Shown here in pieces: positions 13,864-18,504 of a stretch of DNA of 18,504 nucleotides. Under the pieces are notes generated by a model. The model was given only the letters and a program-made list of their open reading frames with translations, did not search any database and was not told where the DNA came from. Source of the DNA: UMGS1649 sp045659265 (lineage in GTDB: Bacteria > Bacillota > Clostridia > TANB77 > CAG-465); assembly GCA_045659265.1 (NCBI GenBank), contig JAZOWO010000085.1, positions 1 through 18,504 on the forward strand. The letters run 5' to 3'. A program made the position numbers and the translations under genes. The stretch's first letter is position 1; each line of letters starts with the position of its first letter.

Positions 13864-14694
13864 TTATTTTCCTCCTATCATAATAGTGTTCTTCTTTAAC
13901 ATTAAATTTATTATTAAGTGTGTTATTATTTGAAGCACACTACCTATTAACCAATATACTCCTAGTGCTAAAGGCATTACGTATGATATGTAACCAGATA
14001 ATATTGGCATCATTGTCATCATACCTTTTTGTTGTTCCATTTGTTCTTTAGTCATTGCACTATTTTTCTTATTTATTTCATTTTGTACTACTGCTAAAAC
14101 AACTGATAATATTGGAATTAACAGTATTATTGGACTTACTCTTTTTGATTTGTCTTTAGCAAATACATCTGAGGGTTTCGCTCCAAAGTCTAGGCCTATA
14201 AAATCCATATTAATTAAGTCTTTTCTGTCTGCTATTTCTATTTCATATGCTTTTATTTCACGTTCTGTCATACTTTCTTTGTTTAGATATTCCACTGCAT
14301 ATTCTTGTCCATATTTCATCATTTGTTCCTGTGGAACTTGCATTATGTATGTAAGTGGTTGCTTTACTATTGCAAATATTGCAAATATTAATGGTATTTG
14401 AATTAACATAGATAGGCATCCACCTGCTGGGTTTATCTTGTGCTCACTATACATTTTTGTAAGCTCTTCTGCCATCTTTTCGTTATTTCCTTTGTACTTT
14501 TCTCTTATTTCTTTTTCCAAAGGTGCAACCTTTTTCATTTCATTCATTGCTTTTTCTTGTTTATATGTAACCGGGAACATTAATAATTTTGTTAATATTG
14601 TAAATATTATTATGGATAAACCATAGTTTTCTCCAACAACATTATATATCAATCTTATTAGAGCCCCAAGTATTTCAGCTATAAAATTTATCAT
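13864..14694 (-). CDS. yidC: Membrane protein insertase YidC/SpoIIIJ
   Basis: A 276-residue insertase with the YidC core: a first core membrane segment ending LTKLLMFPVTYKQEKAM (about 34-50, with Lys where many homologues carry the conserved groove Arg), a Lys/Glu-rich cytoplasmic hairpin (MKKVAPLEKEIREKYKGNNE, about 53-72), NPAGGCLSMLIQIPLIFAIF (about 92-111) and further membrane segments in the C-terminal third. It inserts membrane proteins with or without Sec. There is no clear lipobox. The ATG at 14694 follows AAGGAG. It is downstream of yidD and overlaps the ribosome binding site of jag. Confidence 0.95.
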   Translation of the reverse strand: MINFIAEILGALIRLIYNVVGENYGLSIIIFTILTKLLMFPVTYKQEKAMNEMKKVAPLEKEIREKYKGNNEKMAEELTKMYSEHKINPAGGCLSMLIQIPLIFAIFAIVKQPLTYIMQVPQEQMMKYGQEYAVEYLNKESMTEREIKAYEIEIADRKDLINMDFIGLDFGAKPSDVFAKDKSKRVSPIILLIPILSVVLAVVQNEINKKNSAMTKEQMEQQKGMMTMMPILSGYISYVMPLALGVYWLIGSVLQIITHLIINLMLKKNTIMIGGK

Positions 14695-14703
14695 TCTTTC
14701 TCC

Positions 14704-14946
14704 TTACTCTAAATGGTCTACTCCGCCCTTACCAAACGGGTGGCATTTCAACAGTCTTTTTAATCCTTTAAAACTACCTCTAATTATACCATATTTGTCA
14801 ATAGCTTGCTTTGTATATTCTGAACACGTTGGATAGAATATACATTTCTTTCCAAAATGCTTTGAAATGTGTTTTTGATAGAAATTTATTAAAAAAATCC
14901 CAAAGCGTCTAGGAGCCATTTTAAGGCTTTTTTTATTCTTATCCAT
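14704..14946 (-). CDS. yidD: Membrane insertion efficiency factor YidD
   Basis: An 80-residue protein of the YidD family, with FLINFYQKHISKHFGKKCIF, CIFYPTCSEYTKQAI (conserved cysteines and serine-glutamate) and KRLLKCHPFGKGGVDHL. YidD is a small membrane-associated factor thought to assist YidC-dependent insertion. The ATG at 14946 overlaps the last 8 bases of rnpA; no strong ribosome binding site is seen, so translational coupling to rnpA is likely. The yidC start lies 9 bases downstream. Confidence 0.95.
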   Translation of the reverse strand: MDKNKKSLKMAPRRFGIFLINFYQKHISKHFGKKCIFYPTCSEYTKQAIDKYGIIRGSFKGLKRLLKCHPFGKGGVDHLE

Positions 14947-15289
14947 GTAACATGTTGTTTTTTATAAATAAATCTCTCATTTCGTCTTTTACGGCGTTAA
15001 AATCTAATTTATTTATTTCTATATCCTTTCTATACAAAATAACTATATTAAATTGTTTCAAAAGATCATTTTCTAGTAAGTGATAAGCTTCTCTTGCCCA
15101 TCTTTTTAATTTATTTCTTACAACACTATTTCCATGTTTTTTGCTTACACATATTCCGAGTCTGTTTTCACATTCAATATCGTTGTTTTTCTTTATATAA
15201 ATAGCTAATCTTTTCCCTGAAACATAACTTCCTTGTCTTAAAACTCTCTTAAAGTTAACGCTTCCTTTTAAAGATTTTGTATATCTCAT
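14939..15289 (-). CDS. rnpA: Ribonuclease P protein component
   Basis: A 116-residue protein subunit of RNase P, which assists the catalytic RNA in trimming tRNA 5' leaders. It has the basic RNR motif NSVVRNKLKRWAREAY (54-69) and the typical opening LKGSVNFKRVLRQG. The ATG at 15289 follows GGTGAG. It sits after rpmH, separated by a terminator that would lower its expression relative to L34, and overlaps yidD. Confidence 0.97.
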   Translation of the reverse strand: MRYTKSLKGSVNFKRVLRQGSYVSGKRLAIYIKKNNDIECENRLGICVSKKHGNSVVRNKLKRWAREAYHLLENDLLKQFNIVILYRKDIEINKLDFNAVKDEMRDLFIKNNMLHG

Positions 15290-15331
15290 TTTTTTCTCAC
15301 CTATTATTATTCTAATCTATTTGGATAAAAA

Positions 15332-15353
15332 AATAAAGGCTTGCGCCTTTATT
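15332..15353 (-). terminator. Intrinsic terminator between rpmH and rnpA
   Basis: A 9-bp stem (AATAAAGGC / GCCTTTATT) with a 4-base loop, followed on the minus strand by a run of T. Some readthrough is presumably needed for rnpA, as no strong rnpA promoter is seen. Confidence 0.85.
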
Positions 15354-15374
15354 AAAAATATCCTATTTAGTTAA

Positions 15375-15509
15375 TTAAGCTGTAAGTTTAGCTCTTCCTT
15401 TAGCTCTTCTAGCTTTTAATACTTTTCTTCCATTAGCAGTTTTCATTCTTTTTCTGAAACCATGCTCTTTCTTTTCTTGTCTATTTTTTGGTTGGAATGT
15501 CATTTTCAT
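15375..15509 (-). CDS. rpmH: 50S ribosomal protein L34
   Basis: A 44-residue ribosomal protein (MKMTFQPKNRQEKKEHGFRK, then RMKTANGRKVLKARRAKGRA, then KLTA). It has the invariant L34 pattern QPKNR...HGFRKRM.T.NGRKVL..RR.KGR. The first ATG (15509) is chosen over the second (15503) because AGGAGGTG lies 9 bases upstream. It is transcribed from a perfect consensus promoter (15555-15583), as expected for a highly expressed gene, and is followed by a strong terminator. Confidence 0.97.
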   Translation of the reverse strand: MKMTFQPKNRQEKKEHGFRKRMKTANGRKVLKARRAKGRAKLTA

Positions 15510-15554
15510 AATGTAGTACACCTCCTGTTAATTAGTCTACAAATTTCTGGTAAG

Positions 15555-15583
15555 ATTATAACACTAAGTTATGTAAATGTCAA
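15555..15583 (-). promoter_or_regulatory. Promoter of rpmH
   Basis: Minus-strand TTGACA (15578-15583), a 17-base spacer and TATAAT (15555-15560), a perfect vegetative consensus. The leader of about 40 bases carries AGGAGGTG. Confidence 0.9.
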
Positions 15584-15614
15584 CGCTTTTATAAATATTT
15601 TTTAATTTAAAATA

Positions 15615-15647
15615 AAACAGGCAGAAATACGATATTTCCGCCTGTTT
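15615..15647 (-). terminator. Intrinsic terminator of the 158-residue unknown gene
   Basis: A hairpin of AAACAGGC and GAAATA against TATTTC and GCCTGTTT, with one internal A/C mismatch and loop CGA. On the minus strand it is followed by TATTTTAAATT. It isolates the upstream gene from rpmH. Confidence 0.75.
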
Positions 15648-15654
15648 ACTACCT

Positions 15655-16131
15655 CTAAAAGATGTATTCATATGTTTCTCTAATTAGTAAATCTAAATCA
15701 AGTACCTCAGATTTCATGACTGGGCCCTTATATTCAATCACCTTATAGTTCACATTTTCATGTTCTTTTACGTCCGGATACACTTTAGCTGTTCCTTTTA
15801 TAAGATCTAACACTTGTCTTTCGCCACTCTTATCAATTGTATGTGTCTCAGGCATAATAGCAAAAGATACATTTCCTACAATAGAAAACGTTATAAATTC
15901 ACCCTCCCCTTGCTTGTAATTAAGAGATAGCGTAAATTCTTTGGCTGAATTACACAATTCCCAAAACGTTAATTTGTACTTACCTTTGCTGGTATGTACT
16001 GCGTATTGCCCCAATCTAAAGTCTTCGCATTCGAACAAATGCAACTTCCCGAGCCCTATATTGGGCATAAACTCTTTAAGAAACTTTTGTATACTCCTAT
16101 GAGCAAATCTTCTCCTTATTTTTCTAAACAT
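15655..16131 (-). CDS. Uncharacterised 158-residue protein in the origin region
   Basis: I do not recognise a family. The protein opens with a very basic stretch (MFRKIRRRFAHRSIQKFLKE). The rest reads as alternating strands (LHLFECEDFRLGQYAVH, YKLTFWELC, FTLSLNYKQGEGEFITFSIV) and ends in an acidic helix (DLDLLIRETYEYIF). No membrane segment or catalytic motif is evident. The ATG at 16131 follows GGGGGT. It has its own consensus promoter (16179-16207) and terminator (15615-15647), so it is an independent unit between rpmH and dnaA, where conserved origin regions usually hold only DnaA boxes. Its promoter is 8 bases from a DnaA box, so DnaA could affect its expression. This is inference. Confidence 0.8.
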   Translation of the reverse strand: MFRKIRRRFAHRSIQKFLKEFMPNIGLGKLHLFECEDFRLGQYAVHTSKGKYKLTFWELCNSAKEFTLSLNYKQGEGEFITFSIVGNVSFAIMPETHTIDKSGERQVLDLIKGTAKVYPDVKEHENVNYKVIEYKGPVMKSEVLDLDLLIRETYEYIF

Positions 16132-16178
16132 TTTACTACCCCCAATTGTAAGTAATATAATTTATTTTTGTATGTGAA

Positions 16179-16207
16179 ATTATACAATTTCATAGCAAAA
16201 TTGTCAA
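16179..16207 (-). promoter_or_regulatory. Promoter of the 158-residue unknown gene
   Basis: Minus-strand TTGACA (16202-16207), a 17-base spacer and TATAAT (16179-16184), a perfect consensus. The nearest DnaA box (16215-16223) lies just upstream of the -35. Confidence 0.88.
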
Positions 16208-16214
16208 CTTACTC

Positions 16215-16295
16215 TGTGGATAAGTCTATTTTTTCACACTTTCCGAAAAGTTATCCACAGAGTTATCCACATATTTTCAACAATAGTTATCCACA
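16215..16295. other. oriC: oriC upstream part: DnaA box cluster distal to dnaA
   Basis: Four perfect DnaA boxes (TTATCCACA): 16215-16223 on the minus strand; 16251-16259, 16263-16271 and 16287-16295 on the plus strand. The middle pair are 12 bases apart. The 421-base gene-free stretch 16132-16552 holds this cluster, the leftward gene promoter, the dnaA promoter and a second box cluster. It corresponds to the upstream half of a bipartite Firmicute origin. Confidence 0.9.
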
Positions 16296-16373
16296 GGCTT
16301 ATTTTAAGATTACATATTTATTTTACATAACATTTTTTGTTAGATTTTTAATTATCTTTTTTGCCCGAAACTA

Positions 16374-16402
16374 TTGTATTTTTCTACATTTTCTGATATA
16401 TT
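16374..16402 (+). promoter_or_regulatory. Candidate promoter of dnaA
   Basis: TTGTAT (16374-16379), a 17-base spacer and TATATT (16397-16402) preceded by TGA (extended -10). The leader would be about 145 bases and would contain three DnaA boxes, a layout that suits autoregulation by DnaA. Confidence 0.5.
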
Positions 16403-16495
16403 AATGCAAATAGTTATACCATGTTTTCAGACATGTTTTTTATCACATTCATTATGTAAAATGATAGTGCAAATTGTCTATTAAAACACGAGAAG

Positions 16496-16527
16496 TTATT
16501 CACACCTGTGGATAACTCTGTGGATAA
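16496..16527. other. oriC: oriC upstream part: DnaA boxes just before dnaA
   Basis: Near-consensus TTATTCACA (16496-16504, plus strand) and two perfect boxes on the minus strand (16507-16515 and 16519-16527, 12 bases apart). They end 25 bases before the dnaA start codon and probably serve both origin function and repression of dnaA. Confidence 0.85.
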
Positions 16528-16552
16528 CTTTATAAAAAAGGGGTGAGTATTT

Positions 16553-17974
16553 TTGAGTGCAGATTTTATTAAAATATGGGAGCAAGCTTTAGAAGCTATT
16601 AAAGAAGAAATTTCTCCTATTGGTTTTAAAACATACGTCGAAGTAATGATACCAAGACTTTCAGATGAAAACACAGTATGTTTTTTAGCGCCTTCTAACT
16701 ATCACATAGAAGTTATAAATAGAAAATATCTAGATCTTATTGCTAATACGCTTATGATATTAACAAATAAAAACTATATTATTACTTTTGAATCTAAAGA
16801 AATGGGCGGAAGTGAGGAAGATGAAGGTATTCCTGTAAATAGAGTAGAAGCACAACCAACTTATACAAAAGATGAAACTACAAAACCTGTAGATAATATA
16901 ATAAACCCTAACGCAAATACAAATCCACAAGTAAACACAATGGATTCTGGATTAAATCCTAGATATACATTTGAAAATTACATAGTAGGATCTAATAACA
17001 GATTTGCGTACGCTGCAGCTAAAAAGGTTGCAGAAAATCCTGGAACTGCATACAATCCATTATTTATATATGGGGGAGTAGGGCTAGGTAAAACTCACTT
17101 AATGCAAGGTATAGGTCATGCAATACTTGAACAACATCCTAATCTAAACATTAGATATACAACTGGTGAAGGATTTACTAATGAGCTTGTAGCATCTATT
17201 ATGAGCGAAAAAATAGAGAATGCATCATTTAGAAATAAATACAGAAATATTGATGTATTACTTATAGACGATATTCAGTTCTTAGTAGGTAAAGCTAAAT
17301 GTCAAGAAGAGTTTTTCCACACTTTCAACACTTTATTCGAAAGTGGAAAACAAATTATACTAACAAGTGAAAAACCACCAAAAGATCTTAATATGTTAGA
17401 AGAAAGATTAAAAACACGTTTCGATATGGGCCTTGCAGTAGATATTCAAGCACCAGATTATGAAACAAGACTTGCAATACTAAAGAAGAAAAGAGATAAA
17501 GAAAGATATATGATTGACGACTCAGTTCTAGTTAAGATAGCAACTCAAGTTACTTCTAACATCAGAGAACTAGAGGGAGTTTTCAATAAACTTAAAGCAT
17601 ACACAACATTTACAAATAACGAATTAACAGATGAAATTATAGATAGTACAATTGAATCTGTATTAGTTAAAGGATCAAATGTTATTACTAGTAAGTTAAT
17701 TATGCAAGTAGTAAGTAAGTTCTTTAATATAAAAGTAGGGGATTTGTTAAGTTCAAATCGTTCTAAAAACGTAGCATATCCTAGACAAATAGCAATGTAT
17801 CTATGTAGAACTCTTATAAACATGACTTTTCCACAAATAGGTAAAGATTTTGGTGGAAAAGACCATACAACAGTTATACATGCATGTGACAAACTTACAA
17901 AAGAATATATGTCAGATCCAAGTACTAAAGAATTGATAGACGATATCAAGAAATCGCTATCTACCAAGGGTTAG
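16553..17974 (+). CDS. dnaA: Chromosomal replication initiator DnaA
   Basis: A 473-residue AAA+ initiator that binds DnaA boxes, oligomerises with ATP and opens the origin. Domain I covers about 1-85 and a short polar linker (domain II) about 86-133. The AAA+ domain has Walker A GGVGLGKT (174-181) and Walker B LLIDD (236-240). C-terminal domain IV has the DNA-binding signature DHTTVIHACDKL (437-448). The start is TTG at 16553, with GGGGTGAG 5 bases upstream and no better in-frame ATG; a weak start codon suits tight control of DnaA level. It is flanked by DnaA box clusters on both sides and followed by dnaN in the same direction. Confidence 0.98.
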   Translation: MSADFIKIWEQALEAIKEEISPIGFKTYVEVMIPRLSDENTVCFLAPSNYHIEVINRKYLDLIANTLMILTNKNYIITFESKEMGGSEEDEGIPVNRVEAQPTYTKDETTKPVDNIINPNANTNPQVNTMDSGLNPRYTFENYIVGSNNRFAYAAAKKVAENPGTAYNPLFIYGGVGLGKTHLMQGIGHAILEQHPNLNIRYTTGEGFTNELVASIMSEKIENASFRNKYRNIDVLLIDDIQFLVGKAKCQEEFFHTFNTLFESGKQIILTSEKPPKDLNMLEERLKTRFDMGLAVDIQAPDYETRLAILKKKRDKERYMIDDSVLVKIATQVTSNIRELEGVFNKLKAYTTFTNNELTDEIIDSTIESVLVKGSNVITSKLIMQVVSKFFNIKVGDLLSSNRSKNVAYPRQIAMYLCRTLINMTFPQIGKDFGGKDHTTVIHACDKLTKEYMSDPSTKELIDDIKKSLSTKG

Positions 17975-17980
17975 AAGGTA

Positions 17981-18001
17981 TTGTTACAAATTTGTTACAA
18001 A
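17981..18001. repeat. Tandem TTGTTACAAA repeat after dnaA
   Basis: TTGTTACAAA occurs at 17981-17990 and again at 17992-18001, an 11-base period. Each contains the short palindrome TTGT-T-ACAA. It lies directly after the dnaA stop and before the first downstream DnaA box. Function is unknown; helical phasing would suit a DNA-binding protein. Confidence 0.45.
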
Positions 18002-18031
18002 ATAATTTCTTAATTATTACAACAAATTGAG

Positions 18032-18208
18032 TTATCCACACAAACCTGTGAATAACCTGTGGACAAACTGTTGATAACTTTATATTTTACAAATTATCCA
18101 CAAAAAACATGTGTTCTGTGGATAAAAAGAACAAGTTATCCACAAAGTTATCCACACTCGGAATACCTTATTTTTAGGCGTTTGTTGGACTTATCCCCGT
18201 TATCCACA
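18032..18208. other. oriC: oriC downstream part: DnaA box cluster between dnaA and dnaN
   Basis: Perfect TTATCCACA boxes at 18032-18040, 18094-18102, 18136-18144, 18148-18156 and 18200-18208 on the plus strand and at 18117-18125 on the minus strand. One-mismatch boxes lie at 18047-18055, 18058-18066 and 18069-18077 on the minus strand, and a degenerate TTATCCCCG at 18191-18199. The last perfect box directly precedes the trio and unwinding region, as in the Bacillus subtilis origin. The gene-free stretch 17975-18306 is filled by this cluster, the unwinding region and the dnaN leader. Confidence 0.92.
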
Positions 18209-18212
18209 GCAC

Positions 18213-18265
18213 CTACTACTACTACTACTAAATATATATAGATTATATATATAGTATGTATATAT
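18213..18265. other. oriC: DNA unwinding element with DnaA-trio-like run
   Basis: Six consecutive CTA triplets (18213-18230), whose complement reads 3'-GAT repeated, are followed by almost pure A/T sequence to 18265. The run begins 5 bases after a perfect DnaA box with a short GC-containing spacer. This matches the known box, spacer and DnaA-trio layout that guides DnaA onto single strands during melting. Assignment rests on position and pattern. Confidence 0.8.
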
Positions 18266-18306
18266 GGGGGAGTAAAAATTAATAATTAAAAATGGAGGCA
18301 GAAAAA

Positions 18307-18504
18307 ATGAATTTTAAATGTAAAAAGGATGATCTAATAGTTGCATTAAATAATGTTAGTAGAACAGTATCAACAAGAACTACTATGCCAATATTAGAAG
18401 GAGTTCTTATTGAAACATATGATAATAATATAAAATTAACAACAAATGATTTAGAAATTGGTAGTGAATATATAATACCAGCAGTAATAGAAAGTTCAGG
18501 TAAT
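18307..18504 (+). CDS. dnaN: DNA polymerase III beta subunit (sliding clamp), N-terminal part
   Basis: The first 66 codons read MNFKCKKDDLIVALNNVSRT and onward, including TTMPILEGVLIET (about 25-37) and LTTNDLEIG (about 43-51), which match the first domain of bacterial sliding clamps. The protein forms the ring that tethers the replicative polymerase. The ATG has GGAGG (18294-18298) 8 bases upstream. It follows dnaA across the downstream half of oriC, the standard order. The rest lies beyond the window. Confidence 0.96.
   Translation, partial: MNFKCKKDDLIVALNNVSRTVSTRTTMPILEGVLIETYDNNIKLTTNDLEIGSEYIIPAVIESSGN

Noticed and set aside
16168..16404. Plus-strand open frame of 78 codons
   Set aside because: It runs through the DnaA boxes (giving repeated SYPQ-type residues) and the unknown gene's promoter; no ribosome binding site. 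It is an artefact of oriC.
18213..18230. CTA repeat as a CRISPR or simple microsatellite
   Set aside because: There are no spacers, and its position beside a DnaA box and A/T tract is better explained by DnaA-trios.
18059..18241. Plus-strand open frame of 60 codons between dnaA and dnaN
   Set aside because: It consists of translated DnaA boxes and the CTA run; it is origin DNA, not a gene.

Overview
The window spans the chromosome replication origin of a low-GC Gram-positive bacterium, most likely a Clostridia-type Firmicute. Evidence: AT-rich sequence, strong AGGAGG-type ribosome binding sites, consensus TTGACA/TATAAT promoters, and the gene order (reading leftward from the origin) dnaA, rpmH, rnpA, yidD, yidC, jag, mnmE, mnmG, rsmG, soj/parA, spo0J/parB, DUF4446, two tRNA-Ser. 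I cannot name a species.

Right end (about 15.3-18.5 kb): a bipartite oriC flanks dnaA. At least seven DnaA boxes lie upstream of dnaA and nine or more lie between dnaA and dnaN. The downstream set ends in a DnaA-trio-like run of six CTA triplets and an AT-rich unwinding region. dnaN is cut by the window end. An unrecognised 158-residue gene sits between rpmH and dnaA, and its promoter lies inside the upstream DnaA box region.

Middle (about 5.5-15.3 kb): a leftward block holds ribosomal protein L34, the RNase P protein, membrane insertion (YidD, YidC), the RNA-binding protein Jag, tRNA and rRNA modification (MnmE, MnmG, RsmG) and chromosome segregation (ParA, ParB). Three good parS sites lie inside rsmG, mnmE and jag, so the ParB encoded here would load close to the origin. 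Between rsmG and parA sits an 85-residue unknown gene with its own promoter and terminator. The block ends with DUF4446 and DUF3592-like membrane proteins and two tRNA-Ser genes (UGA and GCU) behind one consensus promoter.

Island (3858-5542): the last 15 bases of tRNA-Ser(GCU) plus 2 flanking bases are repeated exactly 1.67 kb away, right beside a terminator that looks like the tRNA's original one. Between the copies lie an XRE-type membrane regulator and a PAP2-like membrane protein that lacks its catalytic histidine. This looks like a decayed or minimal tRNA-integrated element.

Left end (1-3.8 kb): a LysR-type regulator (cut by the window) is divergent from a three-gene operon: a nitrilase-superfamily amidohydrolase, a stand-alone CoaB (phosphopantothenate-cysteine ligase) and a WG-repeat protein. 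A perfect LysR-type box lies between them. The operon uses more C-ending codons than the core genes and may be acquired; a role in CoA or pantetheine salvage is my inference. A convergent gene of unknown function follows.
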